This document shows, piece after piece, positions 1 to 10,839 of a stretch of 64,000 nt of DNA; position 1 is the stretch's first letter; every line of letters starts with the position of its first letter. The translations under genes and the position numbers were made by a program. Under the pieces are notes generated by a model. It saw only the letters and a list, made by a program, of their open reading frames with translations. It had not been told where the DNA came from and did not search any database. This DNA is from Marasmius tenuissimus (taxonomy: Eukaryota > Basidiomycota > Agaricomycetes > Agaricales > Marasmiaceae): contig JAQOTA010000060.1 of NCBI GenBank assembly GCA_029532415.1, forward strand, positions 4,464,001-4,528,000, read 5' to 3'.

Positions 1-462
1 AGATAGGGCTGACTGGGGTGAAGTAGGCAACCAGGGCGTCGCGGAAGTCCTTCCATGTCTTCAACCAGCTATCGTCTTCTTCAACAATCAGTTTTCGTTG
101 TAGATCTGCCCAGTTGGTAGTGACATCATTTGTGCCGCCAACAACCATAGAGAGAGTGTATATGATTCGCCCTTTGTCTGTGTTAATCTTCTTTCCTTTG
201 AAGTAGAGGACTAATGTGTTTCTCAGTTTGTGAATTTGTCTATGTTTCCTGATATCCTCTCTGTTGCCGTGGAGGTATTTTTGCTGGCATGGGCGATGCT
301 CTGGATCCATAGGAGTAGTGTCTGGAACAGAGCCCATAGGAGTTGCCAGCAATTGGCATGTTCTGGGTCAGGTGAGAAGAGGTTTTGTTGTTCGTTGGTT
401 AGGTGTGCAGTGACGGGGTCTTCGATAGGTTGGGGTTGTGGGTTCTCGGCGTTATTGCTCAT
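1..462 (-). pseudogene. gag: Gypsy gag, N-terminal part, frameshifted
   Basis: The reading frame starts at 462 and runs to a stop at 223. A second frame continues the protein down to position 1, with a typical retrotransposon Gag pattern: LVLYFKGKKINTDKGRIIY, then GGTNDVTTNWADLQRK, then a W..F...L..YF motif. The break near 225-235 is a frameshift. Gag would form the particle shell that packages the element RNA. The start at 462 follows a leader of several hundred bases after the LTR, as expected for this family. The Gag similarity is moderate and the call leans on the adjacent LTR. Confidence 0.65.
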
Positions 463-848
463 GATGTACGAGGTTTCTGGGTACGGGTGTGGTGTTGTTC
501 GTGTGGTATAGTAAAAGGTAGTCTAAACTCCACTACTAAACTGATCGAGATCTTATATTTTTGATTTTAGACCAGCTCTTCGTCTTCTTCTTCGCCAGCT
601 ACCTCACTCAGGTAGTTGCGGGTTGTATCATAGGGGTAAACTCAGCAAGACCAACAGTATACCCGGTAGTATACGTGGAATTTTCCAATCACCGGCAGAA
701 GGGGAAAGATGATGAGAGAAGAAAAGGATAAGGGTGTGGAAGGTTTATGAAATATGTAGGATCAAAGTTTTGGGATAGGGGAAAGGATGTAGTATGAAAG
801 ATCAAGGGTTTGGGGTAGGAGAACGTGCAACGGTCAAGAGGATAGAGA

Positions 849-859
849 AGTCTTGAGCT
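849..859 (-). promoter_or_regulatory. Self-priming-type primer binding site of Gypsy element
   Basis: The minus strand reads AGCTCAAGACT, two bases inside the LTR edge. It is the exact reverse complement of AGTCTTGAGCT within the same LTR (967-977), about one TATA-to-start distance downstream of the TATA box. In Tf1/sushi-type elements the first 11 nt of the RNA fold back onto the primer site instead of using a tRNA, and the 11-nt length seen here matches. No tRNA 3'-end complement was seen at this position. The transcript start is inferred, not measured. Confidence 0.6.
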
Positions 860-861
860 AA

Positions 862-1228
862 TGTCAGCAATCACCAGTTCTGACCTGGTGACATGTTGCA
901 CTAAGCTTTCAGACAACAAAGAATGAGGCAAAGAATAGAGAACTCAATACTGGTGAGGTATAAACCAGCTCAAGACTGGGGAATACATGCAGAGTATCTA
1001 CTTCTTATATACTACCTGGAGGACTGCAGCGTGTGTCTACAGTGAGGTATGACATCGTGAATCAGTATCTGAAACAGGACCGACATGTGTCTACAGCATG
1101 CGGGTCCCTTCATGTATCTATCATGTATCCATATGATAAGATACGAGTCATGTGAGGGATAAGATATAGATAAGATGGAAAAGGATAAGATAAGGAGAAA
1201 AGATAAGATAGAAGGGAAATTCATGACA
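862..1228 (-). repeat. Gypsy 5' LTR
   Basis: 367-bp LTR with TGTCA...TGACA ends when read on the minus strand. Near its 5' end it has a run of GATAA/TTATC motifs. A TATATAAG box lies near 1003-1010. About 34 nt downstream, AGTCTTGAGCT (reads as AGCTCAAGACT at 967-977 on plus) is the likely RNA 5' end. The copies at 10840-11218 and 26254-26633 are close in sequence but differ by small indels and transitions. Confidence 0.9.
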
Positions 1229-1485
1229 CCCCTAGGCTGCTGTTAGCAATGAGCGCCCCTAGGCCGCTGTCATTGGGTAGCTAGGCTAGACCTGCATGTT
1301 GCCATTGACCTCTTAATTGGGTGCTTGATCTATGGCATTGATGTATGTCCTTCGACGACATCGGATCTCAAGGATCCAATACTCCTTGTTGAGCATAGCG
1401 CCTTGATGGCTGCTCCCTGTGTTGATTAGACGCATGCTGATGCTGTCTTTTCTAGATCCAACACCAAACCTAACATCTTACTACC

Positions 1486-4400
1486 ATGTTTGACGTTAAG
1501 AAATTCTTCTCCGATCGCTTCGACGGCACTGGTTTCCGCCAGACCTATCACGGCAAAATGGAAGCTGTTACTAAGGCTCAAGGCCTTTATCGTCACCTTA
1601 CTGGTGCAGCTAAGAAGCCAACGTACTCTCTGGGGGACATCATTCCAACCATTACGGTCACTCCTTCCCCTGGTGCGGCAGCTACGCCTGCAGTTGCACC
1701 TGCTGATTCCGATGAGGAGCCTGATTGGGCAGATCCTACTGAAGCCCAGATCATGGCGTATAACACCGCGCTGGAAGCATGGAGAAAGACCTCCAGCTGA
1801 TGGGTATCATTCAGTTGACCTCTACAAAGGAAGTCTTTGAACCTCTCAAGGACATGGACGCTGCCAAAGCCTGGTCCACCATCGTCACCACCTATGTTGA
1901 ACCACCTTGTCTGCCATTTATGGCAACTTCGTCAAGCTGGTATCCTTCAGGCTAACCACCAGCCATCCCCAGGCTGGCATCGCCAAGTTCAAACATTACA
2001 TTGAACGTCTTGCCGAGGTCGGGGTTGAACTCCCCGAGTTGATAAAAGCCCTCCTTCTCATTGCAGCTATTCCTCCTGAATGGGACACCGCTTCCTCCAA
2101 GTCCCTTCATGACTTTACCAGGGATCCTGATAGTACCAGCGCCCTCACTGTCGCCGATGTTCATGAAGCTATCATGATCAAATACGAGCGCCAGAACCCT
2201 CAGCTTGCAAACCGTCTCTCTGCGGTCAAGCGTGCTGGCAACCATGAGCCATCCTTTGGTCAGCAGCAGCGTCCGCCGCAACAACGTCAGCAGCGTGGAC
2301 AGCAGCAGCAGCAATGTTCTTCTTCGAACCAGAACAACGGTAGGAAGAAGAAGCAGCAGCAGCATGGTACTCGCAGTGGCATCAACCAGCACCAGGGTCC
2401 TGGCCACACCGGCGGTAACAACGGTGGTAACAATCGGTCGCATGGTCACTCCCATCTGGCATCTTATGCCTCTGTCGTAGCTTCCCCTGCTCCTATCCAT
2501 CCTTATCCCTCGATCACCGACCGCAGGGAACGTATCGCGTTGAACGCGGTTAACAACTCCTTGCGTGCTGAGATCACCAGCGCCCCTCCTGTTCATGCTA
2601 TGGGATCACCACCCCCAGCTCACTTCACCGGTCACTGGGACAAGTCCTGCGACAGCACTGTCGCTCAGCCAGCTGTCAAGAAGAACCCAGCTGCTATGCA
2701 GTCCTTCACCGGCTTCAAGCTGTCTCAGTCAGTATTTGATGATGTCTGTGGAGCACGTTCCCTTGCTGACAGACTTGGTGCCCCTAAGACAGCGCGGTAT
2801 CTCAAACCCTTCGAACGGATTGTCACGTTCGCCACCAATCGTTCGCTCCAGGATTGCATTGAACATCCATGTGCGTCCTCGTCCAAGCGTCTTTTGGAGG
2901 ATGATGAGGGATATGAGGGAGCCGGATCTCCTTCTTCTACTTCTTCTAAACGCTCTCGTAGCTCTGATCCTGATGAAGATGTAGAGATGGATTGGGGATC
3001 TGACGACGGTATGGAAGACATGACCTCTCTATTTGGTAATGATGTTGATAACGATATTGCCGAAGCTGCAGGGGTTGAGGACGTCCTGGATGACGTCTCT
3101 CTTGGATTGTTCCACGATGACAGGCAAGTTCCCTACCTTGACCTGCTTTCCCAAGCTGATGCAAACCTACAGCGCTGCTCTCAACTAGTTGGTATCAGTA
3201 GTGCGCGCGGTAGTCGTAGTGATCTGGAAACACTTGTAAAGGGTAAAGGCACAGTCTTCATTAAGCATAACGTTGAAGGAAATGACGGGAAACTTACTGA
3301 GCGCGTTTCACATCTCTATCCTGTCTATTACATACCGCAATTGGATATACACTTGCTATCCATGGGAGAGTTCCTTCAAAATGGTCTATCAATTTGTGGA
3401 AACGCGAAAAAGTTAGCCTTCTACTCATCACAGTGATGACAGTTGCTTATTTCCTACCCTCATATGCCTGGTCAAACCATTTATTGGGTACACTCGCGGA
3501 AAGCATCTGCTGAGGTTTTAATGGCCAAGTCAGTCGTTTACAACGTCGACTACGATATTGAGCACAGACACTTTGGGCATCCATCGGATAAAGCACTGAA
3601 CAAAGCCCGAAAACATATGCAAGGTTTCCCACTTGACCTTAAGATGCCTACTAAGAAGACACCTTTGTGGTGTGGTTGTGCTGAAGGCAAGATGCATGAG
3701 AAATCGTTCCCCAACTCTGCTACAAGAGCTTCTAAACCGTTTGAACGCATACATTCGGACCTGAAGTCGTACCCGGCTGAATTGTATCACCGGTACAAGT
3801 ACTACTTTTCTCAATGACTGCACGTTCTACGTTTGGACCTCCAAGCTCAAGACAAAAGACAAGGCAGTACCCGCTTTGAGGGACTTCCTTACTATGGTCA
3901 AGACACAATTCAATGCTATTGTCAAGACCTGGATGTCTGATGAAGGGGGAGAGTACAAAGGAGATAAGTTTGATGCAGTACTGAAAGAGTATGGGATCCA
4001 AAGGGATCAAAGCATACTGTATACACCACAACAAAACGGTCATGCTGAACAATTTAACAGGACTATTCATGAGAAGGCTGAAGCTCTTTGCTTTGAAGCA
4101 TGTATGCCTCAGTCCTGATGGGAATTCTGCCATGTGCATGCCGTCCACCTCTACAATCACACTCCTGTGCAACGTTTGAGCTGGCAAACTCTGTTTGAAA
4201 TGCTTTATGGCGAAGCACCTGATGTTTCACATCTCCAATTATGGGTTGTGCAGCCTACGTCTTCATTCCTGAAGATTGTAGGAAGAATAAACTCGCTCCT
4301 CGCAGTGAGTTGATGACCTTCATTGGCTACCAAAAAGGGATGAAAGGCTTCCTGTTCATGAGAAGTTATAATTTCGTATTCAAAGATGGCACTGCACTGT

Positions 4401-6534
4401 TTGATGAGACGCTGTACAATAAGTGTCCTGATGCCAAAACTCATGGTTTTACACTTGTCGGTAGTGAACCATTTACTTTGGGTGAAAATCCCAACATTCT
4501 TTTGGAAGATGAAGACTCTGATGATGACAGTTTTGATGCTCCATTACCAGATCTCAGATGTCGCTCCGAACCTTCTAAGAGATCAGAACCTCAGGTTGAC
4601 AAACCTGCAGGTGGCTCTGCACCATGGGACTTGCCACTCCCTCAATCTGGTCCTCTGACGCCTCCAGGCGAACCCGCCGTTCCTCCGCCTGCACCAGCAG
4701 CAGATGGTCCACGCCGGTCTTTGAGGCAGCGGAAGGGTACAACGCAACCTGGTAATATATTTGGGGAAAAGCGGAACCCCAATCAACCCTCAGATATTAT
4801 TTGCGACTTAGAGAATAAGAATACTTGGAGAAACGTCACTGGAGATAAAGAACCTTCATATCCAGTTGATTGTCCTAGCTCTTCGCAATCTAGGAAAGGC
4901 AAAGGTGGTAAAAAGGGGATTCCTGGTCCACTTCCGCCTCCGCCTGCTCCAGAACCCAGTGGAAGCACTGAGTCACATGAGGAAGAAAGTGTAGTCGAAA
5001 GACTGACCCAAGAAGGGGGAGTAGGATTCGTGATTTATCTGTTGAACAATGCCGTTCCAGTTCACGATTCGCTTCCAACGTCCGATACTCCTGATTTCTC
5101 TAACATCAGAGAGTGGACACTCCGCAATATTCTAAAGTTGCCTGTTGAGCAACAGAAGGAATGGAAGACTGCTTGCCACGAAGGACTTGAGGCACTTCGT
5201 AAGCGCAAGGTCTTCAAACTCTGTGACTTGCCTAAAGGTCGCAAAGCCATCAAAAATGGATGGGTCTTCGACGTTAAGTCGAATGGTCGCAAGAAAGCGA
5301 GACTTGTTGCCAAGGGTTTCTCTCAGGTCAAAGGTGTCGATTTTGATGAAATCTTCTCACCAGTTGTTCATTATGAGACTGTTTGTATGATGCTTGCTCT
5401 CGCAGCTCTCAAGAACTGGTACATCACCTCTGTTGATGTGAAGAACGCCTTCCTTTATGGCGATCTTGTTGAGGAGATTTACATGGAACAACTGGAAGGC
5501 TTCAAAGTCAAGGGCCAAGAACGTAAGGTACTACGCCTGCGTCGTGCATTGTATGGATTGAAGCAAGCTGCCCTTGAGTGGTGGCGAACCCTCAGCTCGT
5601 CCATGAAAGTACTAGGCTTCAAACACCTAAGTTCTGATGCTGGACTCTTCATCTGCAAAGATCTGAAGAGTGGTGAAGTTGTGTATGCAATCATATACAT
5701 TGACGATGCACTCTTCATGGGTCCTAACAAAGCTTTTGTTGACAAGAAGAAAGCCGAGTTCATGGCTCAATGGGAACACCGCGATATGGGCGATGCTAGT
5801 GAGTTCTCTGCATGAGCATTTGTCGCGAAGGCAATAAGATCATGATTGACCAAAAGGATTATCTGAAGAAAGTCCTTGAACGTTTTGGGATGCAGAATGC
5901 GAAAGGTGCTCCTACGCTCTTACCTGCTGGCTATGTGCCAACTCCCAACGATGGTCCAGTCAATCCTGCCATTTGCTCCAAGTTCCAGTCTGTGATTGGG
6001 TCGCTTCTGTACATAATGCTGGGCACATGTCCTGACATTGCCAATGCAGTTACGAAGCTTTCCCAGTTTTCTTCTAATCCAATGAAGGAACATCTCAATA
6101 AAGCTCTTTATATCTGCCGCTATCTTGCTGGCACATCAGACTATTCACTCATCTACGATGGTGACTCTGATGGAGGTCTTCTTGCGTTCACAGACTCAGA
6201 TTGGGCTGCTGCTATCCAACTGTAGTTGTCAGGCTGTGTGGATTCGACAGTTACTCTCTGAACTTGGGATTGATATGACTCCTGTACCCATATGTGGAGA
6301 CAAACAAAATTCGATTTTTCTCGCCTCTAACCCAGTTCCAGAATGTGGCACCAAACACATTGATATTCACTACCATTACATTCACGAATGCGTTTCAGAC
6401 CGCAAGGTTGATCTTTTCTTTATTGACATTGCCTACAATCCTCCGGACATGTTTACTAAGAATTTGGGTCATGTCAAGTTCTCCGCTTTTAGAAAACATC
6501 TTGGACTTGAATTTTATTCGTCCGAATGGACGCT
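1486..6534 (+). pseudogene. gag-pol: Copia gag-pol polyprotein, disabled
   Basis: The start ATG at 1486 lies 31 nt after a conserved splice-acceptor-like TTTTCTAG. Blocks of open frame (1486-1797, 1907-3436, 3443-3817, 3876-4118, 4241-5815, 5812-6225, 6125-6534) are separated by frameshifts and stops. Relative to the intact copy it lacks 67 codons in frame at about 3234, exactly the stretch with the protease DSGAS active site. It has a CGA-to-TGA stop at 3434, a frameshift near 1790, and a deletion of roughly 100 bp in RNase H near 6212. Integrase (SDEGGEYKG, TPQQNG) and reverse transcriptase (YIDDALF, with I in place of V) remain recognisable. It cannot make a functional polyprotein. Confidence 0.92.
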
Positions 6535-6543
6535 TCGTGCTCT

Positions 6544-6855
6544 TGTGGATACCTCCTCTGGTCTATACCTAGACGCTGATGAGAGGCGTCCGAGTTTGAT
6601 ACGGTAAGGGAGAGCTGGCAGTCAGTCTGGACAGAGGAGGAGAGGCTGAGAAGAGTGTATTGAGATAGATAGAAGATGGGGGAAGGGAAGCAAGAAGGTG
6701 TGTGTGTACCAGAAAGCTGTAGGAGATAAGTAAGTAAATAATATATAACAGATAAATAACTATGAAACTAAATAAAGATGAAATGAAAGGGAGTCCATAG
6801 GGATAAACAAGTCACAGTGGCGTGACACGGGTGTAGAAGTACACGCGTCTCCACA
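6544..6855. repeat. Probable solo LTR of another family
   Basis: A 312-bp segment in the 3' untranslated region of Copia copy 1 that has no counterpart in the intact Copia copy. Its ends are TGTGGATAC and GTCTCCACA (inverted TGTGGA/TCCACA), and it is flanked by the 4-bp direct repeat CTCT (6540-6543 and 6856-6859). It contains an AT-rich TATA-like stretch near 6735-6765. TG...CA ends, short inverted termini and a short target duplication fit a solo LTR. Orientation cannot be decided. Confidence 0.5.
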
Positions 6856-6886
6856 CTCTACTTGTGCCGCACTTAGCGAGGGGGAG

Positions 6887-7231
6887 TGTTGAATCCGGAC
6901 TTCCAGATATATGGACCGTTGTATCGGGCCACATCTATGCTTTAATCGTTTCACTATGATCTATGCTATTCCTAGTTGTTGAATCCGGACTACTGGATAT
7001 ATGGACTGTTGTATCGGGCCGCATCTATGCTTCAATCGTTTTACTATGATCTATGCTATTCCTAGTCACTCCTGTTATAGAAGATACAGCCACCTCTGTA
7101 TAGTATATAAGTAGCTCTGTATCTACATGCAATACCAGTACTTTTACTACTCTCGTTGCTGCCTCTAAGCCTATCTCCAGGTGAGCTAGTCCGTCCCATG
7201 CTGCCACTGCGTGGGCAGGACCTCTGCCTCA
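6887..7231 (+). repeat. Copia LTR shared by copy 1 and the chimeric element, with 90-bp tandem duplication
   Basis: TGTTGAATCC...CTCAACA. It is preceded by a polypurine tract (3' boundary of copy 1) and followed directly by a primer site (5' boundary of the next element), so one LTR serves two elements. The first 90 bp (6887-6976) are repeated almost exactly at 6977-7066. The unduplicated LTR would be 255 bp (6977-7231). A TATATAAG box lies at 7104 and a splice-donor-like GTGAGC at 7181. Its sequence is a different subfamily from the 311-bp LTRs of the intact copy. Confidence 0.75.
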
Positions 7232-7554
7232 ACAGGTTATGGGCCCCGGTGCCCTATCGATGTGCCCTGCGATGGCAGCTCTCTAGGATGTGCACCTTTA
7301 TTGTGTGCTGCCTATGATGATGCGCTGTTGTGGTCGTTGCACTTGATAACCATCGTGACTGCTTAATCGCTGTCGTGATGGGCAGACCGTTAACACTGGT
7401 TCTGGACCTGTGAAGTCGACATCTTCATTGATGTTTGACGATGGTGGACTGTGTCCTCAACAAGGATCGATGGCTATCGCCGTTGACCGTGTAGTGATTT
7501 CTTTTATCATTGCCTATGAGGATGAACATATGCTGATCGTTGTTTCATCTCCAG
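7181..7554 (+). other. Predicted leader intron of Copia part of chimera
   Basis: Donor CCAG|GTGAGC at 7181 inside the LTR, 77 nt after the TATA box. Acceptor TCATCTCCAG ending at 7554, seven bases before the gag ATG at 7561. The same arrangement occurs in the intact Copia copy (35813-36138). Splicing would remove the LTR tail, the primer site and several upstream ATGs. Confidence 0.55.
7232..7246 (+). promoter_or_regulatory. Copia primer binding site (initiator tRNA anticodon-arm type)
   Basis: GGTTATGGGCCCCGG lies immediately after the LTR and is identical to the site at 35872-35886. GGTTATGGGCCC is the complement of GGGCCCAUAACC, the anticodon stem-loop of animal initiator tRNA-Met. This is the half-tRNA priming described for Drosophila copia and Ty5. 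The host tRNA itself was not available to compare. Confidence 0.7.
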
Positions 7555-7560
7555 ATCGCT

Positions 7561-8172
7561 ATGGCTCCTGTTATGTCTATCCTTATCCCCACCGTTGAGG
7601 TCTTCAGCGGTGTCAACTGGCGCAAGTGGTCAAAGGGTATTGGTACCTATGCCATGATCAACGAGTTTTACGACCATTATACCAACAACAATCCTGAACC
7701 TGAGGAGCCCGAGAAACCTACCGAACCATCTGAACCAAAGCCAACTACTTGCACTGTTACCGTTCCTGCTCGTGAAGGTGGAGAAGCTACTCAACGTACA
7801 GAGACAGTTTCCCCTACAGATGAACAGATGCAGCAGTATGGTAGGGACCTTGAGCAGTATGCTAAGGATTCGGAAAGGTACAAGAAGGATCTTCTCAGAC
7901 ACGAGAAGGACCATTGACGTTGGAAGAAGTATGAATTCAAGGCCATGGGTGCACTACGTGCCACCACCACCATTGCCATGCAGAGTATTATCGAGGATGA
8001 TGATACGGCTTGGAACGCTTGGGAGAAGATCAAGGCTCGTTATGGTCAACAGACTTCTGTCTCTGTTTGGGCTGACTTCAAGTCGGTCATGGAGTTTCGT
8101 TTGTCCAGTGGTAACCCCATTCCCGAGATTGCCAGACTCGAACTTCTATTCGGCCAACTCTCTGAAGCTCAG
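7561..8172 (+). pseudogene. gag: Copia-type gag fragment of the chimera
   Basis: The frame opens at the ATG at 7561, directly after the predicted splice acceptor, and begins MAPVMSILIPTVEVFSGVNW. The pattern VFSGxNWxKWSKGIGTY, a later AW..I...Y and a Q..V...F resemble the Copia Gag (UBN2-like) fold. A proline/glutamate-rich linker occupies residues ~40-85. One in-frame stop (TGA at 7915, plausibly from CGA) breaks it. Homology to Copia Gag ends at about 8172, where the same frame runs on into Gypsy reverse transcriptase. It is related to, but clearly different from, the Gag of the two other Copia copies. Confidence 0.75.
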
Positions 8173-10760
8173 GAACTCATTGACAAACTCAAAGGCGCTG
8201 TTTGGTTTTCAAAGATGGACATTCGATGGGGTTTCAATAATATCAAAATCAAGGAGGGAGATGAATGGAAGGCAGCATTCCTCACAAACAGAGGGATGTT
8301 TGAACTGCTCGTCATGTTCTTCGGTCTTACTAATTCACCTGTGACGTTCCAAACAATGATGAACACCATTCTTTGTGAAGAAATTAACACAGGGAAAGTT
8401 GTTGTATACATGGACGATATCCTTGTCTTCACTAAGACATTGGAGGAACACAGGGAAATGGTTCGCCAAATCCTAGATAAGCTTTGTGCACACAAATTGT
8501 ACCTGAAACCAGAGAAATGCCAGTTTGAACAACTCGAAATCGAATTTCTTGGGCTGATCGTCAGGAAGGGACAAGTCAGAATGGATCCAGTCAAGGTGAA
8601 AGCTGTCAGTGAATGGCCCACACCAAAAGACAAGAGGGATGTACAACAATTCCTCGGATTCATCAACTTTTACCGACGTTTCATCCGAGATTTCTCGCAT
8701 GTGGCACATGCTCTGCACAAGCTAACTGGGAAACATAGTTGGGAATGGACAAATGCACAGGAGAGCGCATTCAATGACCTAAAGAAAAAAGTCACAAGCG
8801 CTCCAGTGCTGGCCATACCCAGAGACGATGGGAAATTCTGCATTGAAGCAGATTTGTCAGATTTTGCTGTAGGGGCTATATTGTCACAATACCAAGATGG
8901 CAAATGGAAACCAATTGCATTCCTTTCTCACTCGCTGAACGAAGCAGAGAGAAATCATGAGATCTATGACAAGGAAATGCTCGCCATTGTGATAGCCCTC
9001 CACGAATGGAGACAATACCTGTTGGGTACAATGGAAGATTTTGAGATCTGGACAGATCATAAGAACCTCGAATACTTCAGGAAACCACAGGATTTGAACC
9101 AACGACAGGCCAGATGGGTAACTATGATGCAGGACTACCACTTTACCCTGCACCATAAACCTGGACGGCAAAATGCTAAAGCGGACTACCTGTTGAGACG
9201 AGCAGGTCATGAGAGGGGGGTAAATGACAACAAAAACGTTATTTTACTCAAACCAGAACTTTTCCACCTCATTGTCATATCATCACTAGACGAAAGCATA
9301 ATGACTCGGATCAAAGAAAACAAAGATTGAGATCAGTCTGTGATTGAATCATTGACAAAAAAGGAAAAAGGCTGGGAAGAGAATGATGATGTTGTCACAT
9401 GGAAGGACAGGGTCTATGTTCCAAAAGATGAAAAGCTTAGGGAAGATATTATCCATCTTCATCACAATACCTCCCTAGCTGGACATCCAGGACGGTTTAA
9501 GACGTTAGAGCTGATTACCTGAAACTATTGGTGGCCTAGGATCAATTTTGATGTCAAATGTTACATCAACGGATGTGACAGATGTCAAAAGGCAAAAGGC
9601 AAAACCAAGAAGGGAAAAGCTTGTGGCACCACTTCAGCCAAATGAAATTCCGGAGAAAGCATGGGAAATAGTAACAATTGATTTCATAGGCCCACTCCCA
9701 TTATCTCAGGGCCGAGATATGATCATGGTTGTAGTAGATTGCTTGACCAAGAAGGCAATTTTCATTCCCACAAACCAACAGATTACTTCAGAAGGAACAG
9801 CATGGCTTTATATTGAACATGTGTTCAAGGAACATGGATTACCCCGAAAGGTTATCTCAGACCGAGGACCTCAGTTTGATTCGAAATTCATGGAGAGTTT
9901 GTTCTACATACTCGGAATCAACTCAGATAAGTCTACGGCATACCACCCCCAGACAGACGGCCAGACAGAACGAGTGAACCAGGAAATCGAAAAGTACCTA
10001 CGAATCTTTATCAACTTCAGACAAGATGACTGGGTTGATTGGTTAGCCATTGCCCAGTTTTCATACAATGATAAGGTTCATTCAAGTACCGGTCAATCAC
10101 TGTTCTTCATGAATTACGGACAACATCCTTGGAAAGGAATGGAACCGAGGAGGAATGGGACTAGGAGTCCGCGAGCAGAGCACTTTAGTAAGACCATGGA
10201 TCAGATCCAAGAAGAAGCTGCTTCATCACTGAAACATGCAGCAGAAACCATGAAGCACTTCTACAATCGAAACCGGTCTGACTCCAGGGAATATGAAGAG
10301 GGTGACCAAGTCTATGTTGAGGCCACAAATATATCCAGTAAATGCCCGGCCAAGAAACTAGATAATAAACGTCATGGTCCTTTCAAGGTCTTGAAAAAGA
10401 TTGGTTCTTCGTCATACAAACTAGAACTCCCGAATACCTGGAAGATACACCCAGTCTTCAATGAAGCTCTACCTACTCCATACCATCCTCCTGAATTCCC
10501 CTCACAAGAGAAACCTCCTCCTCCCCCTCCTATCGAAGCAGATGGTGGAAAAGAATATGAAGTTGAAGAGATTGTAGATAGTCAATTGAATGATAAATGA
10601 AAGATAGAATACTACGTCAGTTGGAAGGGTTATCCTGTAGAAGAAAACACTTGGGAACCCATAAGTAACTTAAAGAATGCGAAGGAAGCAATTGCAGACT
10701 TTCATAGAATAAATCCTACGGCTCCTAAGCCAAAGAACTTTCGATATCTAGTTATGTACA
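8173..10760 (+). pseudogene. pol: Gypsy (chromovirus) pol: reverse transcriptase, RNase H, integrase, chromodomain
   Basis: It begins inside reverse transcriptase at ELIDKLKGA and WFSKMDIRWGF, so gag, protease and the first reverse-transcriptase motif are missing. YMDD is at 8407-8418. RNase H follows (IEADLSDFAVGAILSQ, YDKEMLAIV, TDHKNLEYF). Integrase has the H-H-C-C motif (9460-9590) and the DDE core (TIDFIGPL, SDRGPQF, TDGQTERVNQ). A chromodomain follows (YYVSWKGYP, ENTWEP) near 10610-10670, which in this clade directs integration to marked chromatin. Stops at 9328, 9520 and 10598 and a frameshift near 9600 disable it. Confidence 0.92.
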
Positions 10761-10839
10761 CACTACTATATCCTACCTCTCAAATAACAGGAAAACGATC
10801 TTCTCATCACGAGGACGTGATCCTTAAAGGGGGGGGTAA

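Larger units (their letters stand above)
1..1228 (-). mobile_element. Ty3/Gypsy LTR retrotransposon, 5' part only (continues beyond window start)
   Basis: A minus-strand element whose 5' LTR (862-1228), primer site, untranslated leader (about 463-848) and gag start (462 downwards) are present. The protease, polymerase and 3' LTR would lie outside the window. The LTR matches those at 10840-11218 and 26254-26633, so this is the same family as the Gypsy half of the chimera further right. The LTR edge at 1228 abuts Copia leader sequence, so the element inserted into the Copia element that follows. The target duplication cannot be checked because the other end is not in view. Confidence 0.85.
1229..6886 (+). 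mobile_element. Decayed Ty1/Copia element (copy 1)
   Basis: It aligns along its length with the intact Copia element at 35561-41933: leader with the same CCCCTAGGCTGCTGT repeats, gag, integrase, reverse transcriptase, RNase H, and the polypurine-like tract AGCGAGGGGGA just before the LTR at 6887. Its 5' LTR is missing, replaced at 1228/1229 by the Gypsy insertion. A foreign LTR-like segment (6544-6855) sits in its 3' untranslated region. Many differences from the intact copy are C-to-T or G-to-A changes at CpG. Confidence 0.9.

Noticed and set aside
3228..3245. Missing protease segment of Copia copy 1 read as a spliced-out intron
   Set aside because: The breakpoints do not fall on GT/AG in the intact copy, and the segment encodes the protease active site, so deletion is the better explanation.
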